Assembly: GCA_050951585.1 (NCBI GenBank)
Contig: JBMNJI010000007.1
Span: forward strand, 339,322 to 403,321
Origin: UBA3937 sp050951585
Lineage (GTDB): Bacteria; Bacillota; Peptococcia; DRI-13; DTU073
DNA length: 64,000 nt
Direction of reading: 5' to 3'
This document shows, piece after piece, positions 7,957-14,898 of the stretch. The first letter of the stretch is position 1; each line of letters opens with the position of its first letter. Below the pieces are notes generated by a model that saw only the letters and a program-made list of their open reading frames with translations, did no database searches and had not been told where the DNA came from. A program made the position numbers and the translations under genes.

Positions 7957-9456
7957 TTAATGATCGAGCGAAGTTGATTCGGCACGCTTGACAAAAACCT
8001 TTTGCAAATGCTCCTCGGAGTAGCTTTCGGTGAACAGACTAACCACAGGTACGATCGCCAGAGAAAGCAGCATGGCCGTAGCGCCGCCGATCGTCACAAA
8101 GCTCGGCTCGAAATTATGATAGAAGGCAAAACCGAGACTGATGAGCAAGCCGCCCAACGCCCCTGCCCAGGCGCCCATTTTGGTCGTACCGGGCCAAAAC
8201 AATCCCCAGATATAGGGTCCAAGGAATACCCCGGCCACTGTTCCCCAGGATAACGCCATTAAAGCGAGAATAATTGCCGGCTTAAAGAGCGCCAGAATGG
8301 CGGAAAGAGCAATAAAAATCAGGCAAAGACTGCGCATAATCCCCAGTTCTTCTTTTTTGCCCATATTGGGGCTGAAATAGCCTTTTAACAAATCGATCGT
8401 AATACTGGAGCTGGAAACAAGCACCAGTGAAGACAACGTGGACATGGAAGCGGATAAGACCAAAAGCAGGATCAGGATGGCCGCTACTTCCGGCAACGCT
8501 GTCTGCAAAATCTGGGGCACCAGTAAATCAACAGTTCCTTTCCCTGTAGCGGGATCAATGGGCAATTCGGTGAAATACAAGTGACTGACGGTACCCACCC
8601 CATAGGCCCCCAGCCCGATAATCAGGCAGAAAGCCGTGGAGATAATTGTGGCCGCCTTAACCTTAGCCGCATCCTTGATGGCGTAAAACTTCTGGACCAT
8701 TTGCGGTAATCCCCAGGGACCAAGACTGGTTAAGAGAACCACAGAAAACAAGGCCAGCGCATTTTTCCCTGAAGGAAACACCGCCGTTAAATCAGGGGAA
8801 ACTTCCCTCAAACGGGGAATCACCTGGGCAAAACCACCTACCGTGGAGTGGCCAAAAACGTAATAAAGCAAGATTCCTACGCCAAAAAGCATCACACAGC
8901 CCTGGATAAAATCCGTTATAGCCACTGCCCTGTATCCGCCCATTAAAAGATAGGCAGCCGTAATCGCCGTCATGACAAGGAGGGCATAATTGTAATTGAT
9001 CTGAAAAACCTCTTCAAAAACATAGCTCAGTCCCATAAAAACCGAAGCCGAATAGGGAACCAGAAAAATAAAAATTACTAAGGCCGCAAAAATCTTCAGG
9101 GCATGGCTGTCATAACGAGCCTGTAAGAACTCAGGCATGGTCATGGCGCCTAGTTTTTCGGTCATTTCGCGAGTTGGTTTAGCCAGGAGCTTCCAGGCAA
9201 GATAACATCCCACCAGGGCATTGCCAAGCCCCACCCACACAGCGGGTAAACCAAAGCCCCACCCAACTTTTCCTGCGTAACCGACAAAAATTACCGCAGA
9301 AAAATAAGTGGTACCATAAGCAAATGCCGACATCCAAGGTCCAATCTTTCTTCCTCCCAGGAAGAAATCCCCCAGATTGCTGGTTTTCTTCATTGCCAGA
9401 AAACCGCTAATCAGCAAAATTGCCACAAAGGTACCTACCATCAGAATCTTTACCAT
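7957..9456 (-). CDS. Sodium:solute symporter family transporter
   Basis: Integral membrane Na+-coupled transporter of the SSS family, 499 aa, about 13 hydrophobic segments with an outward N-terminal helix (MVKILMVGTFVAILLISGF). The family block GDFFLGGRKIGPWMSAFAYGTTYFSAVIFVGY is recognisable in the first 70 residues (quoted here only as SSS signature at 28-60), and the GGYRAVAITDFIQG motif follows TM5. The substrate cannot be read from the sequence; relatives move proline, pantothenate, sugars or carboxylates. It stands alone between tRNA-Ala and the pur operon, on the same strand. Confidence 0.88.
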   Translation of the reverse strand: MVKILMVGTFVAILLISGFLAMKKTSNLGDFFLGGRKIGPWMSAFAYGTTYFSAVIFVGYAGKVGWGFGLPAVWVGLGNALVGCYLAWKLLAKPTREMTEKLGAMTMPEFLQARYDSHALKIFAALVIFIFLVPYSASVFMGLSYVFEEVFQINYNYALLVMTAITAAYLLMGGYRAVAITDFIQGCVMLFGVGILLYYVFGHSTVGGFAQVIPRLREVSPDLTAVFPSGKNALALFSVVLLTSLGPWGLPQMVQKFYAIKDAAKVKAATIISTAFCLIIGLGAYGVGTVSHLYFTELPIDPATGKGTVDLLVPQILQTALPEVAAILILLLVLSASMSTLSSLVLVSSSSITIDLLKGYFSPNMGKKEELGIMRSLCLIFIALSAILALFKPAIILALMALSWGTVAGVFLGPYIWGLFWPGTTKMGAWAGALGGLLISLGFAFYHNFEPSFVTIGGATAMLLSLAIVPVVSLFTESYSEEHLQKVFVKRAESTSLDH

Positions 9457-9550
9457 TTTTCATCCATCCTTCCATTCTACTTTTTTACCGTTTGTTCCCA
9501 CCCATCCGGGCTCCTACAAAACCTACTATGCTACAAACCAGAAATACTAC

Positions 9551-9626
<76 letters not shown>

Positions 9627-9644
9627 CCACCTGATATACTAAAA

Positions 9645-9673
9645 ATTATACTACGTCTTGCCGCTTCAGGCAA
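9645..9673 (-). promoter_or_regulatory. Promoter of tRNA-Ala
   Basis: The minus strand reads TTGCCT (9668-9673), a 17-nt spacer, then TATAAT (9645-9650), about 20 nt upstream of the mature tRNA 5' end. It survives intact, so the foreign DNA to its right begins no earlier than about 9674. Confidence 0.85.
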
Positions 9674-9674
9674 G

Positions 9675-9821
9675 CGGGATTTTGTCGCCGGTGAGATTTT
9701 GTCGCCTGTGTATCGGCCCAAACAATTGTATTTTCTTGGCAATCTTGATGAACTTCAAAATGCATGGCTTAGCAAGACGAAGGAGAACTTGAATAGATGT
9801 TTGCCTGACAGAAAGGAGTAG
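9675..9821 (+). pseudogene. 3' remnant of an unidentified gene upstream of the Fic fragment
   Basis: An open frame ends with the TAG at 9819-9821, inside the ribosome site of the following Fic gene, as in a translationally coupled gene pair. The last 45 or so codons (ending ENLNRCLPDRKE) read like protein, but no start or upstream part exists because the tRNA promoter begins immediately to the left. It contains a direct repeat GATTTTGTCGCC at 9678 and 9695. I do not recognise the family; a Fic antitoxin or another island gene is possible. Confidence 0.3.
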
Positions 9822-9824
9822 TAT

Positions 9825-10145
9825 ATGGTATTAGATAATAAATTGGGCATTACTGATTCTGCCGTACTTGCTCGTATGGAAGAAAAAATCAGCAAAACAA
9901 AGGCTTTGGAGCTGTTTGAAACCGGGCTTTTGGATACTTTCCCCGTCGGCAACTTTGAGGGACTGGCGCTAATTCATAAGCATTTGTTTGAGAAAATCTA
10001 TGATTTTGCCGGAAAAATACGCGATGTGAATATTGCCAAGAGCAATTTTCGCTTTGCACCTGTGATATATTTAAAAGAGGCACTGGATAACATTGGCTCA
10101 GTAGGGTTTTTGTTAAGTCAATCATTCCCACTCAACAAATACTAA
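9825..10145 (+). pseudogene. Truncated Fic-family protein
   Basis: The ATG at 9825 follows AAAGGAG. The first 89 or so residues match the N-terminal half of Fic/Doc cell-filamentation proteins, with the family block FEGLALIHKHLFEKIYDFAG and then VNIAKSNFRFAP at about 45-80. The frame then leaves the family after YLKEALDNI and stops at 106 aa. The catalytic HPFxxGNGR loop, which performs AMP transfer in this family, is missing, so the product cannot be an active Fic enzyme. A deletion probably removed the 3' half. It lies in the foreign island with AbiE and HsdR remnants. Confidence 0.8.
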
Positions 10146-10428
10146 ATAATTCTGTTTACATATTTTTGCTTCTCGTTAGTCTTGATTTTTTTGATGTTTC
10201 TTATCGGGGGTGATAACAAGAATAATTTCACCGCGGATAATATGGAAGTGGTATGCTCATATTATAGCGTATAATCACTCTTTTTACAAAAATAATTATT
10301 ATTTTTGCGCACAGTTTATAGAGTTTGTGTGTTATTTTTATTGTAGTTCTATTCTTTGGGTGTTATAATAAATTCAAACACATATAAGCATTAAATGTGC
10401 GTAAATTTAATTGAAAGAAGGTGAATGC
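10146..10428. other. AT-rich spacer between Fic fragment and abiEi
   Basis: About 280 bases hold no gene I can support. The right-hand part contains the abiE promoter. An A/T-rich inverted repeat around 10282-10310 (acaaaaataa / ttattttttg type) may be an operator or a weak terminator. Confidence 0.5.
10341..10369 (+). promoter_or_regulatory. Promoter of the abiE toxin-antitoxin operon
   Basis: TTGTAG (10341-10346), a 17-nt spacer and a perfect TATAAT (10364-10369) stand 60 nt before the abiEi start. AbiEi antitoxins usually repress their own promoter through inverted repeats, so this region is the expected operator site (inference). Confidence 0.7.
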
Positions 10429-11034
10429 GTGGACATCCGAGAGAAAGCAAAAGAAGTCGTTATCCGTAAAGGCGGTATTGCTAAATCTGCTGATTTTGTC
10501 GCTGCAGGAATCAGAGCAGTTGATGTTGTAAATCTGTGTAATGCCGGCTTTCTTGACCGTGTGCGTCACGGTTATTACGGACTCGCGGAAAAAAGCTCAG
10601 TTTCCGAAGAACAACTTCTCGCAACACTCATTCCAAAAGGAATCGTGTGTGTTGAATCAGCCCTTTTTCATTACGGCTACAGTGATTTTGCTCCACGCAA
10701 GTGGTCAATAGCAATTCCTCGCTCTATGTCAAGGACAAAACTGAATGTGGATGCTCTTGCTCTGCTGCCTTACTACGTTCAGCCGAAACTGTACGATTTG
10801 GGTAAAACCACAGATGATTTTGGAGGCGTTACCCTGCCTATATATGACCGTGAGCGCACCATCTGCGATTGCTTCAAATACCGTTCAAAACTTGATAATG
10901 AAATTTTTAATAAAGCCCTAAACGCTTACGCTAACGATACCAAGAAAAACCTAAACAACCTTTCTGTATATGCGAAAAAACTACGTGTATACAAAAAAGT
11001 TACTGAACTGATGGAGGTATTGCTGAATGGCTGA
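10429..11034 (+). CDS. abiEi: Type IV toxin-antitoxin AbiEi family antitoxin / autoregulator
   Basis: Antitoxin of the AbiE abortive-infection toxin-antitoxin family, 201 aa from the GTG at 10429 (VDIREKAKEVVIRKGGIAKS), which follows AAGAAGGTG. The TTG at 10411 that opens the frame has no ribosome site. The N-terminal winged helix-turn-helix (about residues 1-55, with KSADFVAAGI and LCNAGFLDRVRHGYYGL) is the DNA-binding, promoter-repressing part. The remainder is the AbiEi antitoxin domain (YDRERTICDCFKY). It overlaps abiEii by 8 nt. Both genes look intact inside an otherwise decayed island. Confidence 0.88.
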   Translation: MDIREKAKEVVIRKGGIAKSADFVAAGIRAVDVVNLCNAGFLDRVRHGYYGLAEKSSVSEEQLLATLIPKGIVCVESALFHYGYSDFAPRKWSIAIPRSMSRTKLNVDALALLPYYVQPKLYDLGKTTDDFGGVTLPIYDRERTICDCFKYRSKLDNEIFNKALNAYANDTKKNLNNLSVYAKKLRVYKKVTELMEVLLNG

Positions 11035-11929
11035 TATGGCTGCATCCGTGCTTGCACGACTGAAAAATAAGGTTGCCGAAAGTGGCAGAAGCTATCAGCT
11101 TTGCCTGCAGCTCTTTTGCCAAGAAGAATTTCTGCGCCGTTTGGAAAAGTCCAAATATGTAGAAAATCTTGTGCTGAAAGGCGGCTTGTTTATTTATTCT
11201 CTTACTGACTTTGACAGTCGTGTAACAGTTGATGTTGATTTTTTGCTTCGTCAAATGCCAAATACGCCGGAGCAATTGAAAACAGTATTGGAAGAAATCA
11301 TCGCAACGCCTACCGGCAATGACTTTATCACTTTTGAGATTAACGATGTTGCCCCTATTGCTGTTGCCAAAAAGTATGCAGGCATCGCTGCATCTGTAGT
11401 CGCTCGCATTAAAAATACCAAAACACCGTTCAGCATTGACTTCGGCGTAGGTGATGTCATCGTGCCAAAGCAGGAAAAGCGAAAAATCCCGACACAGCTT
11501 TCCGATTTTGATTCCCCAACGGTAAATACATACTCTGTTGAAACAACCATCGCAGAGAAAATTGATGCTATTCTGAGCCTTATGGAGTTTTCCAGCCGAA
11601 TGAAAGATTACTACGATATTTACTATATTGCCAATAAGTTTGATTTTGACGGCAAGGTGCTTACTGAGGCACTAAGAAAAACCTTCGTCAATCGCGGACG
11701 AAGCTTTACCCCCGCACAGTTCGAACAGGTTATGGGATTTGACAGAGACGGTGCAATGCATAAAAAGTGGAAAGCCTTTGTCCGCAAGATTGATACTAAA
11801 ACGGATGATTTTAGTACCGTGCTAAAAACTATAAAAACGTTCCTTACTGCACCGTTCACAGCAACATTGGATGCAACTGAGTTTTCAGATCAATGGATAG
11901 CCGCTGAAAATCAATGGAGGAGTAATTGA
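11027..11929 (+). CDS. abiEii: Type IV toxin AbiEii family nucleotidyltransferase
   Basis: Toxin partner of AbiEi, 300 aa, a DNA polymerase beta-like nucleotidyltransferase. Characterised AbiEii relatives arrest growth by modifying tRNA ends. The motif KGGLFIYSL at about 47-55, followed by TVDVDFLLRQ with two spaced aspartates (68-77), matches the GS/G-x-D-x-D active site. A later EKIDAILSLME and DYYDIYYI block matches the family C-part. The ATG lies 8 nt inside abiEi and follows GGAGGT. The toxin appears complete, so the pair may still be addictive or anti-phage. Confidence 0.88.
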   Translation: MADMAASVLARLKNKVAESGRSYQLCLQLFCQEEFLRRLEKSKYVENLVLKGGLFIYSLTDFDSRVTVDVDFLLRQMPNTPEQLKTVLEEIIATPTGNDFITFEINDVAPIAVAKKYAGIAASVVARIKNTKTPFSIDFGVGDVIVPKQEKRKIPTQLSDFDSPTVNTYSVETTIAEKIDAILSLMEFSSRMKDYYDIYYIANKFDFDGKVLTEALRKTFVNRGRSFTPAQFEQVMGFDRDGAMHKKWKAFVRKIDTKTDDFSTVLKTIKTFLTAPFTATLDATEFSDQWIAAENQWRSN

Positions 11930-11930
11930 T

Positions 11931-12026
11931 ATGGATAAAAAACAAATGACAGAAGAAGATATTAAGCTTCAGTTTATTACTCCCGCTATCACCGCAAAGT
12001 GGTCAATGAGCCTAAAGTGTCACTAG
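11931..12026 (+). pseudogene. hsdR: N-terminal stub of type I restriction subunit HsdR
   Basis: The ATG at 11931 starts directly after the abiEii stop. The first 24 codons encode MDKKQMTEEDIKLQFITPAI and then TAKW, the typical opening of type I restriction endonuclease R subunits. The frame then runs into unrelated residues and stops at TAG 12024-12026, two bases before the end of guaA on the other strand. Roughly 97% of the gene is missing. The break near 12003 marks the right boundary of the foreign island. Confidence 0.75.
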
Positions 12027-12027
12027 A

Positions 12028-13335
12028 TTATTCCCACTCAATGGTTCCGGGGGGCTTGGAGGTAATATCATAGACTACCCGGTTCACCTGCGGTACTTCA
12101 CTGACAATTCTTCTGGAAATCGTATCCAGCAAATCATACGGCAGGCGTACCCATTCGGCGGTCATGGCATCCTGACTGTTAACCGCCCGCAATACAATGG
12201 GATAAGCGTAGGTGCGGTGCTCTCCCTTCATGCCCACGGTTTTCACGGAAGGAAGAATCGCAAAAGACTGCCAGATTTGCTTCTGCAGACCCGCTTTAGC
12301 AATCTCTTCCCGGACAATGGCATCAGCTTCCCGTAAAATATCCAGCTTTTCTGCGGTAATGTCGCCAATCACCCTAACGGCGAGCCCCGGCCCGGGGAAA
12401 GGCTGACGATCAACCATTTCATCGGCCAAACCCAGCTTACGTCCGACCTGGCGCACTTCATCCTTGAATAATTCCCGCAAAGGCTCTACCAATTGGAACC
12501 GCAAATCCTTGGGCAACCCTCCGACATTATGATGTGATTTAATGGTGGCGCCGGAGCTGGTTTCGCTTTCGATGACATCCGGGTAAATGGTGCCCTGCAC
12601 CAGAAAATCGATTTGCCCTAATTTAGCCGCTTCGTCTTCAAAAACGCGAATAAACTCCGTGCCGATAATCTTCCTTTTCTGTTCCGGATCAGTCACTCCC
12701 GCCACCTTTTCTAAAAAGCGCTGGCGGGCATCCACATAAACCAGCTTAATATGATACTTTTCCCGAAAGACGGCCTGGACCTGTTCCGGCTCACCTTTCC
12801 GCATAAAACCATGATTCACAAAAACACAGGTCAATTGATCGCCGACAGCCCGATGCACCAGAATCGCCGCCACGGAAGAATCAACCCCGCCGCTAAGGGC
12901 ACAGAGCACTTTCTTCTCACCAACCTGCTTCTTAATCAATGCAACCTGTTCCTCAATAAAAGCATCCATGGACCAACTACCTTGACATTGGCAAGCATTA
13001 AAGAGGAAGTCTTTAAGTAATTTACCCCCGTCTTCCGTTTGCCGCACCGCATCACCAGCTGCATAGGTAACTACAGGTATCCCGTAAGAGACGCTCAGCA
13101 CAGGGATTTGCATCTGGCGGAACAGCTCATAAATTTCCGGATAATTCTTCTGGTATTCGAGCGCCGACTCTCCGGATAAGATAACCCCGCCCGGCATTTT
13201 CGCCTGTATCTTCTCGGCGGATGCATTATAAGGCAGTATTTCCGAATAAACTCCAAGTTCCCGGATTTTTTTCACCAGCACCTGATTGTTCTGACCACCG
13301 AAATCCAGCACTAAAATCATTTCTTGTTTTCTCAA
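12028..13335 (-). CDS. guaA: GMP synthase with truncated, Cys-less glutaminase domain
   Basis: Converts XMP to GMP. The length is 435 aa against about 510 in the family. The ATP-pyrophosphatase half is complete: P-loop SGGVDSS at 148-154, then GTIYPDVIES, KSHHNVGGLP and a perfect C-terminus (NRVVYDITSKPPGTIEWE). The N-terminal amidotransferase domain is degenerate. LDFGGQNNQ is recognisable, but the nucleophile elbow reads VLSVSYG with Ser83 where glutaminases have Cys. About 70 residues that normally hold the QFHPEV His/Glu pair are absent between YAAGDAV and KLLKDFLF. It probably uses free ammonia or a separate glutaminase. Start is TTG after GAGGGAG; ATG at 13320 is an alternative. Confidence 0.93.
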   Translation of the reverse strand: MRKQEMILVLDFGGQNNQVLVKKIRELGVYSEILPYNASAEKIQAKMPGGVILSGESALEYQKNYPEIYELFRQMQIPVLSVSYGIPVVTYAAGDAVRQTEDGGKLLKDFLFNACQCQGSWSMDAFIEEQVALIKKQVGEKKVLCALSGGVDSSVAAILVHRAVGDQLTCVFVNHGFMRKGEPEQVQAVFREKYHIKLVYVDARQRFLEKVAGVTDPEQKRKIIGTEFIRVFEDEAAKLGQIDFLVQGTIYPDVIESETSSGATIKSHHNVGGLPKDLRFQLVEPLRELFKDEVRQVGRKLGLADEMVDRQPFPGPGLAVRVIGDITAEKLDILREADAIVREEIAKAGLQKQIWQSFAILPSVKTVGMKGEHRTYAYPIVLRAVNSQDAMTAEWVRLPYDLLDTISRRIVSEVPQVNRVVYDITSKPPGTIEWE

Positions 13336-13406
13336 AATAACTCCCTCGCCTTATTCTCAAAGATTTGCCTATACAGCCAGCACATTTATAAAATCAAAAT
13401 AAAAAA

Positions 13407-13952
13407 TCAGTATAAGACTTGATAACACTCCGGTTTTAGTACTCCCACATAGGGAAGATTGCGGAAATGGCCGTTAAAATCCAGTCCATAACCGACGACA
13501 AATTCATCCGGGATGGTAAAACCAAAATAGTCCGGCGATATATCCACTTTGCGCCGGCTCGGTTTATCGAGGAACGCACAAATTTTCAAACTGGCCGGGT
13601 GCCGGGATAATAAATTCTCTTTGATGTATGTTAAGGTTAAGCCGGTATCAATAATATCCTCGATGATTAAGACATCCTTCCCCGCTATATCTCCTTCAAG
13701 GTCCTTTAAAATGCGTACTACACCGGAAGTATGTGTGGCCTTTCCATAACTTGAAACAGCCATAAAATCAATCTTTAAAGGGGCTTGTACTTCCCGGATT
13801 AAATCTGACAAAAAGATTACCGCCCCCTTAAGTATGCCAATCATGACAAGATCTTTTCCTAAGTAATCGGCCGAAATCCTTTGCCCTATTTCCTGCACCT
13901 TGGCCTTAATTTGCTCCTCCGAAAGCAGGATTTTGTCAATTTGAGTATGCAT
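13407..13952 (-). CDS. hpt: Hypoxanthine phosphoribosyltransferase
   Basis: Purine salvage enzyme that joins hypoxanthine or guanine to PRPP, giving IMP or GMP, 181 aa. The PRPP-binding motif LIIEDIIDTGLTLTYI lies near residues 94-109. The flexible-loop region (SSYGKATHTSG) and the KPSRRKVD base-binding part are present. It is followed 71 nt later by guaA on the same strand with no clear terminator between, so salvage and GMP synthesis are probably co-transcribed from the strong promoter at 14023-14051. The ATG follows GGAGG. Confidence 0.95.
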   Translation of the reverse strand: MHTQIDKILLSEEQIKAKVQEIGQRISADYLGKDLVMIGILKGAVIFLSDLIREVQAPLKIDFMAVSSYGKATHTSGVVRILKDLEGDIAGKDVLIIEDIIDTGLTLTYIKENLLSRHPASLKICAFLDKPSRRKVDISPDYFGFTIPDEFVVGYGLDFNGHFRNLPYVGVLKPECYQVLY

Positions 13953-14022
13953 TTACTGACCTCCTTCAAAAAAAGAAAAGCTTTTTGACAAGCTTAGCGA
14001 GGCAAAAGCAATTGCCGTTTTG

Positions 14023-14051
14023 ATTATACCAACCGGCTTTTTCCTTGTCAA
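14023..14051 (-). promoter_or_regulatory. Consensus sigma-A promoter of hpt-guaA
   Basis: The minus strand has TTGACA (14046-14051), a 17-nt spacer and TATAAT (14023-14028), a full consensus. Downstream, a small AAGCTT/AAGCTT hairpin followed by a T-rich tract sits in the hpt leader at about 13969-13995 and could modulate read-through. Confidence 0.9.
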
Positions 14052-14084
14052 GAAAAGCCATTTCTTTCTAAAATAAGCTATCCC

Positions 14085-14816
14085 TTACTCTAGCGGTGGT
14101 TTTAGCTCAAAAGGGACATGATAATCGAAAAATAGCACTTCAATGCTCAAAGAATGATTGACCATTTCGCGGTGTTCTGCGCTGATTCTGGCCTGACGCA
14201 GTAAACCGTCTTTTTTGTCGACCCAGAGAATATAGTTAAAATCCTGCCAAAACAGCTGCAGATACTTATTTTCCCCTTTCGTCATAACCTCATAAACCCG
14301 GCAGGCATGCCCTGCTACTTTCTCTTTTCCGGCTTCTTTAACCTCAAAAAACCCATCAGCGAATTTAAACACACTTAAGGGATTTAATTCGGCAATTAAG
14401 TTTTCAAGGCCAATCCGTCCTTCGGCCGGTACGGTCACCCATTTTTTCGTGTAGATATCTTTACGATATAACTGATCACCTAAATGAATGATTTCTACTT
14501 CCGCTTTAATCAGCGGCAAAGAACCCTGTAAATACACGCCGTCCAGGCTCTTCTCCCCGCTGATTTCCGAAATAACCGCTTCCTGTCCGTCCTGAGAACG
14601 CTTCGCCGTCACCTTGAAACGATAAGTTTCCGCATTAAGGGTCTTGGTCAGGCTCTGCTTCACTGCCTCGTCAGGCGGAAGCCGATTAGCCTCCTCATAG
14701 ATAAATCTTCCTCCCAAAAAAAGCAAGACAATGACGAGAGAAATAAGAAGCCATTTGGTAATACTCCTGCCCGGATTTAAGATTGAAAGAAAGCAGACCG
14801 GTCTTTTCATGCCCAT
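14085..14816 (-). CDS. Membrane-anchored hypothetical protein
   Basis: I do not recognise a named family. The 243-aa product has one N-terminal hydrophobic anchor (WLLISLVIVLLFLGG, about 22-36) after a basic stretch, then an extracytoplasmic domain rich in beta-strand patterns. The repeating pattern of strands (YRFKVTAKR, YLQGSLPLIKAEVEII, QLYRKDIYTKKW, YILWVDKKDGLL) resembles LolA/LppX-type lipid-binding folds or sporulation-type lipoprotein domains, but this is only shape-based. No lipobox Cys is visible. It lies between lon and hpt on the same strand. Confidence 0.7.
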   Translation of the reverse strand: MGMKRPVCFLSILNPGRSITKWLLISLVIVLLFLGGRFIYEEANRLPPDEAVKQSLTKTLNAETYRFKVTAKRSQDGQEAVISEISGEKSLDGVYLQGSLPLIKAEVEIIHLGDQLYRKDIYTKKWVTVPAEGRIGLENLIAELNPLSVFKFADGFFEVKEAGKEKVAGHACRVYEVMTKGENKYLQLFWQDFNYILWVDKKDGLLRQARISAEHREMVNHSLSIEVLFFDYHVPFELKPPLE

Positions 14817-14898
14817 GCCTTTTTCACATCCTTCGTTTACCTTATTTACTCATATTTACGAAGGATGGCGTAAAAATATACCACAGGCAAGAGACAGC

